64,000 nt of DNA from Desmodesmus armatus (GCA_007449985.2 VIIQ02000212.1:91803-155802); one strand, 5' to 3'. Counted from the stretch's first letter, positions 10,601-20,889 are shown. A program made the numbers and translations. The notes: a model not told the origin generated them from the letters alone.

Positions 10601-13369
10601 CAGCGTGGTGTAACCATCACATCCATGTCCGTGCCCTGCGCGCCTGCCTGCGTGCCGCTTGCTTTGCAATTGCTTGCTTTGCAATTGCTTGTCTGTGCCT
10701 GCCCAGCTATAGCGGAAAATGCTGCCTTTTCACGCACCCATCAAACCCCCTGCCTGCCTGCAGGCTGCACGCACGCCATGGCGATCCATCCTGACGCATG
10801 GATCACCTGCCTGCATACCTGCCTGCATGCCCACCCCGTGCACCCGCGTGTGATGCAGCTGCAGTGATGCTGGCATTCTGTACTGTCTCTCTGCCTGACT
10901 TTGCGCCTGCCTGCCATGCTGCCCGCCTGCCTTTCCTCCTGCCCGCCTACCCTGTCTATCTGCCTGCGCACTCGGACTGCGCCCACACATGTTGCAGCCT
11001 AATGATTCTGTGCCCGTCCCTCTGCCTCCCCTGTGCCTGCCTGCCTCCCTGCCTTGCCGCCTGCCTGTTGACCCGCCTGCGCACCTGTTGACGCCCACAC
11101 AGGCATGCAGCCAACACAGTTTCTGCCTACCTCCGCGGCCTGTCTACGTATGCGTGCACCCTGCCTGTGCCCACACATAATAATGCCTACTACTTGCCAA
11201 CTTGCTGCATGTGTCCCTCTGCCTCCCCGTGTTCCCGCCTTTTTTCCTGCAGGTTTTCCCCGGCCACGATTGGGCTACCTGCATGCATACCTGCGCACAC
11301 CCACCCAACTTGCCGCCAGTAATACTCTGCATGTTGCTCTGCCTGTCTTTTGCGTTCCCGCCCTTTCTCCTGCAGGTTCTCCCCGGCCACTTTTGGTGCC
11401 GCCATGGCCCTCCCTGTGGGCTTTGCCTGGTCCCTGTGGGGCTACCTGTCAGCACGAGTATACTTGCAGCAGCAGCAGCAGCTGCAGGAAAATGGCGGGA
11501 AAACGACAGGCTGGCTGAGTCCTGTGCTGGCCAGTGCAGTGGCGGCCAACATAGGGGTGGCCTGGCATGGCAGCATAATGGGCTGGGGCTACCTGGGCGC
11601 ACTGGCACGCTACTATGCAGGAGATGTGAGTATGTTCCCTTGCTTTGTTGTTGATGTGGTGTTTGAGGGTGGGTTTTGACCGTCAGAGGAGTTGAAATGT
11701 ACGAAGTACTGTAGAGTGGGCAGGGACTACAGCGCTGGCATACTACTATGCAGGAGATATGAGGGTGTTTGTGTTGTGGTGCTGAGTTGACCAAATTGAT
11801 GTGCACATGCATATGTGCGTGCCACGCACGGTGCATGTTGACATGCACACTGACTATCCGTCCTCTGACCATGCTTTTCTGCTGCTGCTGCTGCTGCGTC
11901 TTCCCTCACCCTGTTTTCATCCCATGTATGCAGGTGCCAGGGGCCGGTGAGCTGCTTGTTGCCCCTCTGGGTGTTGCCCTGACAGCCCTAGGCTTCCTTA
12001 TCCACAAGCACAGGGCCTCCATTCGCCTGCCAGCCATTGCTGCTGCGTCGCTGCTGTCGGGTGCAGTGAGTGTGGCAACGAGTGTGGCTGCGGCCAAGCT
12101 GCTGGGAGTCAGTGCAGGTGAGTGTCAGTAGGAACTAAGTTTTCAGAGGGCGCGCACGTGTGCACACACGTGGTGTGTTTGAGGGGGGCCGCACAAACCT
12201 GTGTTTTGCAGTCCTTGCAGCGCGCGCGGGGTGGGCGGGATCAAAGCTGTGTTGTGCAGCCTTTGAAGTGCATGCGCGCGGCGGGGTGGTGTGTGTGTGT
12301 GTGTGGAAGGGGGGGGATACACCCTGGTCTGCAGTCGTCAGGGCGCGCGCAAAGGGGGCGCGAGGCACATGTTTTGCAGCCCTTAAAGCACAGGCATGCG
12401 CGCACAGGGGAGGGGGGGGTCGGCGCGGGGGGGGGGGGGGGAGGAGAAACCCTTGTTACGCAGTCTTTGAGGCGCGCGGGGGGGGGGGGGGGGGGGGAGG
12501 GGAGGTTGCAGTCTGGTCAAGTGCATGCGCGCGTGTCGCGGGAGGGGGGGTGGTGTTTGGAACAAACCCTTGTTCTGCAGTCTGCAGGGCGTGCTTGAAG
12601 GGGGTGGGCCCCACGGTGGGGGTAGGGGAAATGTGGGAAAACTGCTTTCTACACTCCTTATTGTGCGCGCGTGGGGGGCAGGGGGTGGGGGACAAAACTT
12701 GTGTCCACGGTGGGGGTAGGGGAAATGGGGGAAAACTTTCTACACTCCTTATTGTGCGCGCGTGGGGGGCAGGGGGTGGGGGACAAAACTTGTGTGCTGC
12801 AGTCTTATAGGTGCGTGCGCGGGGGGTGGGGGGGGCACATCTGTAGTCTGCAGTCATGCGCAACCAGTCATTACGTGTACTGTCAAGGGGGCCTCGCTCC
12901 TGGCGCCCCTGAATGCACAGTACTGTGTTCCGTAGTGACTGTCATTTTTGCCTGTGTTTGCCCTGCCTGTTTTGCAGAGTGGGCAAGGGCCCTCATTCCC
13001 AGAAGTGTAACCGCAAGCACAGCCTCACACTTTGCTCGTGCCATCGGCGCACCGGTGGAATGCACCGGCTTGGTAGTGCTGCTGCAGGCAGCAGTGACTG
13101 TGTCACTCGGCCGGCTGCTGCTGACGGCTGTTGGCGGCAGCAATGGCAGCAGTGGCGGCAGCAGTGGCAGCAGGGGCGGCAGGCTGAGTGCTGCTGCTGC
13201 TGGTACTGCTGTTGGGGCGACTGCAGGTGTGATGGGGTTGGCGGGTGTGTGTGGGAGTGAGGTGGCATTGGCCAACGGTGCTGTGGCGTATGCGTTTGTG
13301 GTGGTGTTTTGGAGTGTGCTGACTGCAATGCCTGGGGTGGCTGCTGCTCTTGCTGCCTTGGTTGCTTGA
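7382..13369 (+). CDS. PLGG1: PLGG1-like plastid glycolate/glycerate translocator (LrgA-LrgB), 5' end missing
   Basis: Exons: 7382-8352, 9516-9714, 9971-10247, 11376-11625, 11934-12117, 12978-13369; all junctions keep phase. Family members export photorespiratory glycolate and import glycerate at the chloroplast inner envelope. The first exon is mostly low complexity (poly-Ala near 7550-7600, GSSGGS runs near 8060-8150) and ends with a hydrophobic helix (VTWLVQGLVGVALLQGLK). The next two exons carry LrgA-like membrane segments. The last three encode an LrgB domain: PLGVALTALGFLIHKH, LPAIAAASLLSGAVS, then the characteristic LIPRSVTASTASHFARAIG and a final helix (VAYAFVVVFWSVLTAMPG). A Gly/Ser insert sits inside the LrgB part in exon 6. 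Length from 7382 is 757 codons, longer than plant homologues because of the inserts. Four exon edges are echoed in the introns. Confidence 0.85.
8256..8800 (+). repeat. Donor-side echoes of the first assigned PLGG1 exon
   Basis: The exon end at 8352 (...GVALLQGLKMAVEAAAQQ, then GTCAGACTGGGG) is repeated downstream in the intron. A good copy ends at 8789 (...GVVLLQGLKAAVEAAMQQ, then GTGAGACTGGGG). A shorter one at about 8550 keeps only the donor region (CTGGTGAGACTGGGGGC). The intron copy has the better donor consensus (GTGAGA against GTCAGA), so either site could be used. Confidence 0.75.
8938..9645 (+). repeat. Three ~252-bp tandem copies of an acceptor plus exon start in PLGG1
   Basis: Acceptors followed by the same coding start lie at 9011, 9263 and 9516 (spacing 252 and 253). 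The three copies read VGMTAIPPAALSML, VGVTAIPPAVLSML and VGVTAVPPAVLSML and continue through PATADRLV(G/N)L. Only the third continues into the rest of the LrgA-like exon (WTTDLLGLFFLPAVAILP) and reaches a donor at 9714. The first two run into C-rich intron sequence instead. The repeat therefore spans intron, acceptor and the first ~130 coding bases. Confidence 0.85.
11211..11400 (+). repeat. Acceptor-side echo of the PLGG1 exon at 11376
   Basis: The polypyrimidine tract, TGCAG acceptor and exon start at 11376 (GTTCTCCCCGGCCACTTTTGG) have a copy 123 bp upstream, with AG at 11251-11252 followed by GTTTTCCCCGGCCACGATTGG. The copy loses similarity after about 25 coding bases. Confidence 0.8.
11604..11766 (+). 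repeat. Donor-side echo of the PLGG1 exon ending at 11625
   Basis: The exon end GCACTGGCACGCTACTATGC followed by AGGAGAT|GTGAGT is echoed at about 11733-11766 as GCGCTGGCATACTACTATGC followed by AGGAGAT|ATGAGG. The G of the donor GT has become A, so this decoy donor is dead. Confidence 0.8.
12180..12860 (+). repeat. G-rich degenerate repeats with recurrent TGCAG sites in PLGG1 intron 5
   Basis: The 860-nt intron before the last exon (acceptor at 12976-12977) holds about seven diverged copies of a G-rich repeat. Each contains a phrase like TTGTTTTGCAGTCCTT followed by GCGCGCG and a poly-G run, for example near 12203, 12253, 12370, 12455, 12570, 12797 and 12847. An exact doublet of a ~95-bp segment containing GGGGTAGGGGAAATG occurs near 12615 and 12710. 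The true acceptor is CCTGTTTTGCAG|AGTGGG, so each repeat carries an acceptor look-alike. Confidence 0.65.
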
Positions 13370-14673
13370 GGAGAGGCCTTTGCCAATCTGACTTGTGGGG
13401 TTCAATGGTTGAGTGCGCAGCTCTCAGTCTGAGCTTGTTTGACACACTTGGAGTTGAAAATAATAATCCAAGCCTCCATACATCTGACGTGGTACATGTT
13501 GAGTTGTCTTCTCTGACTTACCCCTGCACATGCGTGCATGTCACTCGTAGTTGTTACGGCATAAGTTGACGCTGGCAGTACAAGCCACTGGCTGGCAGCC
13601 GGGGTATTACTAAGTTCAACCGCATAACCGGGTCTGTATCCTGCAGGCCCCGCTGTATATCAAGGCTTGACAAATTGCGGTGCTTTGTACTGCTGAGAGG
13701 TGGGGCTCTTTTGCACGTCACGTTGCACAGGGTGACTCAGCAGTGCTGTACATGTACTGCTCTGCCTTGTGCTGTACTGGTTGATGCTAGCCAGCAGTGC
13801 AGAGCTGCTGTCGCTGCTGCTGTGAATTCAGTGTGCTGCAGCAGCAGCAATGTATTTGCTGCTTTGCGTCGTTGTTAACACAGGCGTGACTGCTTTGGTA
13901 TGTTGACCAGCATAATGCCCTCCCCCAGGCCGTGTTGGCAGTTGCTCTTGAGGTTCCTGGGTGTGCGTATACTGTTTCATGCTGTTACTGTCACAGCTAC
14001 ACGGTCATACTGGCTGCGCTGCAACATGCTGAGCTGATTATCCTCGTGAGGAGGCGAGTGCATGTCTATCGCCTGTCTTCCCAGCCATTCAGGCAGTTTG
14101 CATCTGCTACCAGTTAGCAATCGGGGCACCAATCCTCACTTTATGATACTACGATGAGCCCAGGAAAGCAGCTAGCAGTGAGTGCAGGAAATGATGATTA
14201 CTAATGAGCCCAACTGGTGTGACTCACAGGCCTTGAGGGAAACCACCTGCTGCCCATTTGTCATGATGACATTGATGAGGTGATCTGCTGCAGGTCACAT
14301 CTGCTGCAGGTCACATCACCTGAGGTGGTTGCTTACCATGCAGACAGTAGATTCAAAATACAACAGGACAGCTTCTCAACTTCCTGACCACCCAGACAGA
14401 TACAGCTGGCTGTGAGTTGCCTAGGTAGTACATGAGTTGCATCATACCATGCAGGTACGATGTGTCCAGTCAGGGCATCTTGGAGATGCTGGTGCGCTGT
14501 GCGCTCCAAGCTAAGTGATCTAGAGCCTCGTGATTGACTCAAGCGGTACATGCGCTCAGGTTGCTACGCAGCTTTGAGCAGTAGAATGTACAAGTAATGC
14601 CAGGTGTAGTTATCTCCTGCTGACCTCCAGCGTCAAGCGCGTGAGCTGCAAGCCCCAAAAGTCTGATATTGTT
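13370..14673. other. Intergenic: PLGG1 3' UTR and spacer
   Basis: I see no supported gene. The sequence is less GC-rich than its surroundings and contains a short tandem repeat of a GTCACATCTGCTGCAG-like phrase near 14289-14310. Small open frames on either strand lack ATG starts or splice structure. Confidence 0.4.
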
Positions 14674-14863
14674 GATGCGTTTGTGCAGGACACACGGCAT
14701 CGGATTGCCGGCCACCGTTTGCAACAGCTTGTACCAACAAACTTTGACCTTCACCGTTTGACCCGCCTCGTGCCGTCAATAAAGGACCCGCACACCTCAG
14801 GGTCCGCACACACTCGCCGACGTCTCCCTCCTACTCAACCTGTTGTCGAGAAGCTACAGCACA
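14674..14863 (+). promoter_or_regulatory. Promoter and 5' UTR shared with the downstream paralogue
   Basis: About 190 bp up to the ATG are nearly identical to 18014-18204, including the phrase TTTGTGCAGGACACACGGCA, an AATAAAGG box at 14778-14785 in TATA position, a CACACTCGCCGACGTCTC phrase and the final GAGAAGCTACAGCACA before ATG. Conservation extends up to this block while the sequence further upstream differs, so it probably contains the core promoter and leader. Confidence 0.65.
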
Positions 14864-17554
14864 ATGTCCAAGCTTGCAGTGGTTGCCCTGCTGGGCATGC
14901 TCGCCCTGGCCGCAGCTCTGGATGCTGAGCCTCAAGGCAAGAAGGTAAACACACTGTGAAGAGCTATTTCCTGCGCTGTGGACGCCTGTAGCCTCTGCTG
15001 GCGCTCAACAACCTCAGCTGGGTGATGCAACCAAACTCACAGCAGCGGGGTGCAGAGGGACAGCTAGCAGCTGCATTGAGTCACCTTGCACAGGAGGTTG
15101 CCGTCTTTTAGCTTTGGTTCGGTGCAGGCATACGCTCAGCAACCTACATCTGACCGTTTTCGGTGCTTTACTTGTGCCATGCTGGCCTGTGCAGACATAC
15201 AAGAGCTACGACGAGGAGGAGAAGCACTACGAGAAGTCATACAAGGTGGGCGCGCCACTGCTCAGCTTGACGGTTGAACCGAAACAGACAACAGCTGCAG
15301 CTCGGAAGGCCATTGCTTTGTGGTGTCACGCCATCTACCTTCCACGAAGTCGCTGTCGGTGATAAGATTGGATGCCTCGCAGTATCAGCTGGGTTGCCAT
15401 TCACAGGCTGTCCAGCCAGCACTCCTAAGCAGCAGCTGTGCACCAACTACCTTTCAGCACAGCACTGTAACATCCAGTCACGTAAATGATGGATACTGCA
15501 TAGTCCTTTTCCAGCAGAGCCCAACTCATGACACCTGCTTTGTGCTGCTGCTGTTGCTCTGCTGTTGTTGTGCTGGCATGTGTCTGCAGTCCGTGACAGT
15601 CTACAACAGCAAGTCCAACGTCAAGGCCAGCCATCAGGAGTGGGACCTGCTGGAGGAGGACCCACTCATCCACCCATGCGACGAGCAGTACGAGATCCTG
15701 GGCTCAACTGTCTCATACAGGTGAGCGTGCTGGGGCTGCTGCCGAACCGCTGTCAAAATCCAACGTCCCCAGGGTGATTTGTCACCTGTCAGACACGGGC
15801 TTTGCTCTGTGACGGAGCCCTGTCTTGATCTTTACAGCACAATGTGCTGACCGCTCCCTGCTGACCGCTGTGTGCTGCATGCTTACATCCGTCTCCCTCC
15901 TGCAGGGCTTGCCAGTTATCATGTCCCTGTGCTGACTGCTGCAGGGGCTGCATGCTTACATCCCTCTCCCTCCTGCAGGGCTTGCCCAATCGCCATGTCC
16001 CTGTGCTGACTGCTGCTGTGCGCTGCATGCTTATTTCCTCCTGCAGGACTACCCTGATCAACAAGAAGAACGATGTGGCAATGCCTGTTGGTTCAGTGGC
16101 CTGGACCGGTATCGTTTTCGACCATGAGAGGTGCCACGACTGTGTTCACGACAAGCCTGGGGCTTACCACGATGTGAAGGTCAACTACCAGGTCATCTTG
16201 TGAGTACAAGGCTGCTTTTAACTTTTTGGGATGGCCGTGACCGCCCTAAATGCTGCGCACAGTGATGCTTTTGATGGCACCTGCTGAAACTGTCAGCATC
16301 GGTGTGCCTTACCAGCCACCTGGATTGCTTGCAGATCAGTCAAGTGTACTGTCCTGTCATTTCTCTGCACTATGCTTGAAAACTACAACATCCCTGATAG
16401 CATTTGCAGCACTGATGTACAAGTGCACCAGATAGGAACACGTTCCTCGCCGCAACTGAGTGGCGGATGCCATGCTGCTGCTTATTTTCCTTGCAGTGAG
16501 TTCACTGCTGAGCACAAGGGCCAGCTTATTGCTGCCGCTATGTCTGACAGCGTCTTCTCCGACGAGAAGACTGTCCTCAGCGTCACCGGCGGAAGCGGTG
16601 AGTAACGCCCTCACAAACGTGACCCACTTTAGGGTTTGCGACTTGGGTTTAGAGTTGAGACCTAACCCCTCACACTCCTGACCTGGGAGCTACGTTCATA
16701 GGGCATGTGCGCACCCTCATGAGCCTTTGGCGAGCGCCGAGGTTGGGACTCTGTTTTCCAATTACTTCAGCGGGGACAGAGTCCCAACATTGGCACTCGC
16801 AAGCGAGCCAGTGGCATTCCTGTACTGCATTGTGTAAAGGCTGACATACCTCGTACGCATACAAGGTGGTCTTTTCCACGGCTATTTTACTAGCACTTTG
16901 CCGCGCCATGTCGCAAGCGTCAGCTTTTCAGGAGTTGCTGCGTGCTGCATCTGATCCGTTGGTGAGGGGCTAGGGTTTGAATTCCAAATCCCTAGTGGGC
17001 TGCAGGTGCCTTCACACTGGGGTGCCACACAGAACTTCTAGTTCGACATGCTGGACTAATAGTGGCCCGCTGTGCTGCCTTGTTTCCTGCAGGTGCCTTT
17101 GAGGGTGCATGGGGTACCATCACCTGGGTCGGCGGCCCCAAGGGCAAGTACGCCTTCGATGTCTATTTCCCCAAGGTGAGGGGCACCCTATAGTCTGCCT
17201 TGCTCATGCTGCATAGTGCAAGCTTGGTGTGTGGCTTGTTTGCAGCATGCATTGGCCTTCCTAACCTTGTGTATATTTGTCTGTGTCTGTGGTCAGATCT
17301 ACACAGACCACACAGATCTCAACAGGGCAGCGTTTGCCCTGGAAGCCAACTGCTGTCATTCTGTGCTTGGTAGTTGAGAAGTACTACATGTCAATTTAAC
17401 AACTGAGATCTGCTGCTGCTGCTGCTGCTATCTTTTTTGTTGTCAGGTTGTTGAGGTCACCAAGCACGACCTGCTTGAGAAGGAGAAGAAGGAGGGAGAC
17501 AAGCCCCATGAGGAGGAGGAGGAGCCAGAGGAGCGCAAGTACTACAGGTACTAA
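14864..17554 (+). CDS. Small secreted dirigent-like protein, seven exons, 235 aa
   Basis: Exons: 14864-14944, 15195-15245, 15590-15720, 16047-16199, 16497-16597, 17093-17175, 17447-17554; all phases agree. The N terminus is a signal peptide (SKLAVVALLGMLALAAALDA). The C-terminal part has the dirigent / allene-oxide-cyclase-barrel hallmark, VTGGSGAFEGAWGTITWVGG followed by YAFDVYFP, which corresponds to the family's GG-G-F-AxG motif. Dirigent proteins are secreted eight-stranded barrels that steer phenoxy-radical coupling in land plants; the algal function is unknown. Exon 4 adds a small Cys pair (RCHDCVHD) and the protein ends in an acidic, Glu-rich tail with K-Y-Y-R-Y. The next gene downstream is a tandem copy with the same promoter. 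The dirigent assignment rests on this motif and overall layout only. Confidence 0.8.
15835..16046 (+). repeat. Acceptor-side echoes in intron 3 of the dirigent-like gene
   Basis: The acceptor of exon 4 (AG at 16045-16046) has two upstream copies with AG at 15904-15905 and 15977-15978, spaced 73 and 68 bp. Each repeat reads roughly GCTGCATGCTTACATCC(G/C)TCTCC, then CTCCTGCAG|GGCTTGCC.... What follows the decoys resembles the start of exon 4 of the paralogue (GGCTACCCTTATCAAC), so a few exon bases were copied along with the acceptor. Confidence 0.75.
16720..16812. repeat. Foldback (MITE-like) hairpin in intron 5
   Basis: TTGGGACTCTGT (16743-16754) and its exact complement ACAGAGTCCCAA (16776-16787) form a 12-bp stem with a 21-nt loop. 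Imperfect pairing continues outwards between GGCGAGCGCCGAGG and CATTGGCACTCGC. It lies inside the 495-nt intron 5. It could be a small foldback transposon remnant; I could not define a target-site duplication. Confidence 0.6.
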
Positions 17555-17633
17555 ACCCCAAGGGTTTAGTCATCCTCACGCAAAACCCCAGGGTTTAGGG
17601 TTTTAGGGCTTGCGATGAAGCCTTAAACCCTAG
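17551..17633. repeat. Stem-loop over the stop codon followed by telomere-like TTTAGGG motifs
   Basis: CTAAACCCCAAGGGTTTAG (17551-17569) is an 8-bp inverted repeat with a 3-nt loop that includes the TAA stop codon. It is followed by GGGTTTAGGGTTTTAGGG (17591-17608) and TTAAACCCTAGG (17622-17633). Related AAACCCTAA sits at 3157-3165 in intron 3 of the gene at 2008, and TTTAGGG-like bits occur near 16630. These match the plant-type telomere repeat but are too short to be a chromosome end. Confidence 0.6.
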
Positions 17634-18013
17634 GTGGTGTTATTATAACGCCTGGAGTGCTGTCATCAGTTTTCGGCCTCGGGCCCTTGTGTGGTGAAGG
17701 TTCAGTCTTCTTGTGCTGAGATCATGCACATGGAGTGGGGTGCTGTCCCCGTTTGTGCCTGTCGAAAGCGGTACTTTGTCTTTGACTGGTGTGCATGCGG
17801 GCCTCATTGTGTGTTGACTTGGCTGCATGATAGGCCAGTGCTTGATCTTGACGCGTATCATTGATTTGGTCAAGAGGTGGATGGTGATGCAACATCACCA
17901 ATGCTCCAGAATCAGCAGACATGTTTGTTGCCGTAGCTTTGTAACTGATTCGGATGGCAACCAACTGCAGCAGCAGGTTTTTTTGTTGTGCACGTATGAC
18001 AGGCCAGCAAAGG
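17634..18013. other. Intergenic spacer between the dirigent-like paralogues
   Basis: About 380 bp with no supported gene. It includes the 3' UTR of the gene ending at 17554; a TGTAA at about 17939 could be its poly(A) signal. Long minus-strand frames here run against the genes and show no splice or start features. Confidence 0.4.
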
Positions 18014-18204
18014 TGATACGTTTGTGCAGGACACACGGCATCGGATTGCAGGCCACCGTCTGCAACAGGTTGTACCATCAAACTTTGACCTGCACCGTTT
18101 GACCGCCTCGTGTCCTCAATAAAGGACCCGCACGCCTCAACATCCGCACACACTTGCCGACGTCTCACCTCCTATTCAATCCGTCGTCGAGAAGCTACAG
18201 CACA
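18014..18204 (+). promoter_or_regulatory. Promoter and 5' UTR of the truncated paralogue
   Basis: This is nearly identical to 14674-14863, with the AATAAAGG box at 18118-18125 about 87 bp before the ATG. The duplication that created the gene pair therefore carried its promoter along. Confidence 0.65.
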
Positions 18205-19985
18205 ATGTCCAAGCTTGCAGTGGTTGCCCTGCTGGGCATGCTCGCCCTGGCCGCAGCTCTGGATGCTGAGCCTCAAGGCAAGAAGGTAAACACACTATGG
18301 AGAGTTGTTTCCTGCGCTGTGGACGCCTGTAGCCTCTGCTGGCGCTCAACAACCTCAGCTGGGTGATGCAACCCAACTCACAGCAGCGGGGTGCAGAGGG
18401 ACAGCAAGCAGCTCCATTGAGTCACATTGCACAGGACGTTGATGTGTTTCGGTTTTGGTTCGGTGCAGGAATCCGCTCGGCATCCTACATCCAACCGTTT
18501 TCACCGCTATACTTGTGACATGCTTGCCTCTGCAGACATACAAGAGCTATGAGGAGGAGGAGAAGCATTACGAGCACCAGCACCCACACAAGGTGGGCGC
18601 GACCTCATCAGCTTGACGGTTGAACCGAAACAGACAACAGCTGCAGCTCGCGAAGGCCATCGCTTACAAGTGCAACGTCATCCAGCTTCCACGAGGTTGC
18701 GGTCGCTGATACAAGTGGATGCCTCGCAGCATCAGCTGTCACAGGCTGTCCAGCACTTCTGATGAGCAGCAGCTGTCCCAACCAAGATCCATTCGCCTTT
18801 CAGCGATGTGATATCGGGTGAAGTTGATGTAAGAACTGCTCCTGTTCTTTCCAGCAAAGCCCAACTCATCGCTGCTGCTTTGGCTGCTGCTGCCGCGCCC
18901 CTGTTGTTGTGCTGCTGTGTGTTTGCAGTCCGTGACAGTCTACAACAGCAAGGCCAACATCAAGGCCAGCCATCAGGAGTGGGACCTGCTGGAGGAGGAC
19001 GATTTCACGCACCCATGCAACCCCCAGTACGAGATCCTGGGCTCCACTGTGACCTATAGGTGAGTGTGTATATGTGCTGGGCTGCTGCCCAACCTCTGTC
19101 CAAATCAATGTGCCCAGGTTGAGGAGTCCCCTGTCAAACATGTGCTTTGCTTTATGACGTGGCCCTGTCTTGGACTGCGGTATACAGTAACCTGTCTGTG
19201 GTCAGCCTGTTGCTGTTGTCAGATACACATCTGACATATATGGGCAAGCGCCCCAAGCACACCAAGTGACTGCTGAGGCCTGCAGTCTGCTGTGAAAGCA
19301 TCTTCCTACTGCTCCATGTTATCCTATGGCACGGCACGCCTGGGTGCCACGTATGGCGCCTGCCGTCCATGTCGCTTGCACTTTGCAACTGTGCTGCCTG
19401 CCTTCTGCGCTGCGTACAAGCACACACCCCTCTCCCTCCTGCTGAGCTCTCCCGATCACCATGTCGCTGTGCTGACTGCTCCTGCGCTGCGCTGCATGGC
19501 CATGCCACTCTCACTCCTCCCGGGCTCCTCTGATCACCATGACACTGTGCTGACCGCTCCTGCGCTGCGCTGCATGCTTACATCCCTTTCCGTCCTGCAG
19601 GGCTACCCTTATCAACAAGAAGAACGAGGTGGCCGTGCCTGTGGGTGCCGTCTACTGGAGTGGTATCGTTGTCGACCACGAGAGGTGCCACGACTGTGTC
19701 CACGACAAGGCTGGGCCGTTCCACATCGTCAGGAACAACTACCAGGTCACATTGTGAGTCCAACCAAACCTTTCCGGTCCCTTGGATGGACATCACCACC
19801 CAAATTGAATCCTTCAACATCGCCAAGGCAGCATTCACAGCACTGACGCACAAGCAGGGCCGCTGATGCTGGTTCCTGCACCCACAGGTTTGACTTGTCA
19901 CTCTCTCTCCTCTGAGTGACGGATGCAGTGCTGCTGCTGCTGTGCTGCTTTGTTTTCCTTTCATTGCACCCGCCACTGCTACCAG
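18205..19985 (+). pseudogene. Truncated second copy of the dirigent-like gene (exons 1-4 only)
   Basis: Exons 18205-18285, 18536-18592, 18929-19059 and 19601-19753 match exons 1-4 of the gene at 14864 in size, phase and residues, with substitutions such as THPCNPQYEILGSTVTYR. After the donor at 19754 the intron runs to CTGCTACCAG at 19976-19985, close to where exon 5 should start, and there the 3705-bp repeat array begins. No counterpart of exons 5-7, which hold the dirigent hallmark GGSGAFEGAWG, is found on either side of the array. If splicing used that AG, the frame would read on in the repeat for about 78 codons to a TAG at 20238. The product would lack most of the barrel, so this is probably non-functional. 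Confidence 0.75.
19430..19600 (+). repeat. Acceptor-side echoes in intron 3 of the truncated paralogue
   Basis: Upstream of the exon 4 acceptor (AG 19599-19600), two diverged copies spaced about 77 bp occur near 19446 and 19523, each with a TCTCxCTCCT tract and (C/T)GATCACCATG(T/A)C followed by GCTGTGCTGAC(C/T)GCTCCTG. Their AGs are degraded. The equivalent intron of the intact paralogue has the same kind of echo, so the process predates the gene duplication or recurred. Confidence 0.65.
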
Positions 19986-20697
19986 GGGTGACACAAAAGA
20001 TTCTCAAAGCTGCTGTGCCCTGTGCAGCCCACACCAGAGACTTCCGCAAACAGCAAAGCCTGTGTCCGGCACGTGCACACTCCAAGCAAGCAGCACACAA
20101 TATCTGAGCTACAGCAGCTGTGCACCTTGCCAGCTGGCACCCAGATGTCGAAGGGCACCCCTCAGTAGGCCCACATTTGGCACCCCCAACTTGAAGGCAC
20201 AACCCTGGAAAACTTTGAACCTAAGCAGTAGCAGCAAGTAGCAGCAAACAGCTGGGCAAGCCTCGATCTGCTGCTGGGTGCCAGCAAGGTGAGCTGCCTT
20301 CATCCCCAGAGACAGGCACACTAAAGTGGAAAACAGTACAGAATCCAAGGGTCTCCGAAACGGAGTTTTCAAGCTCTTGCAGCGCAGGGCGCGCACTGCC
20401 GCGAGTTTAGTGGCAAAAAAGCTGGCACTTTCCACGTGTAATCAGCTGCGCTGGGTGGCTGTCGCGTCCAGTGCCTGGGGAAATCACATGCATCGACACT
20501 GAGACGGCCAGCTGGGGCCGAACTGGGCCAGAAAAAGAGAATTCCCCGTTTCTTCTTATAGGCGGGGCGGGTCAACCTAAAATTCAATTTGCGGAGCACA
20601 CACTTACATGATGCACAAACTGAGCCTGCCAGGTTCTTCAGCAATGCATCTAGTATCTCTCGATGCAGCGGCAGTGAGAATCTTTACCAGACCCCCT

Positions 20698-20708
20698 GTA
20701 TATAAGGG
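20698..20708 (+). promoter_or_regulatory. TATA box of the transposase (repeated in all five units)
   Basis: TGTATATAAGG lies 182-192 bp before the transposase ATG at 20890. It recurs at 24403, 28108, 31813 and 35518. The box is inside the unit, so each copy carries its own promoter. Confidence 0.65.
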
Positions 20709-20889
20709 CCACCATATTACTGCGCAGCTCCTGTGCAGCATATGCATGGGGTGTGAGTGTCATGGGGGAGCTCACGCATAGCGCAGCTTGAAGCACCAGT
20801 CACACCTGTCACACACTCACTGGTGAGACGGCAGCCGCAACCTGACACTTTTGCGCCCACGCTGCCCACCACCCCCCAACTGCAGAAAC

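Noticed and set aside
12160..12810. 216-codon Gly-rich frame in PLGG1 intron 5
   Set aside because: It consists of the G-rich repeats of the intron, while the flanking exons join in phase across it as one LrgB domain.
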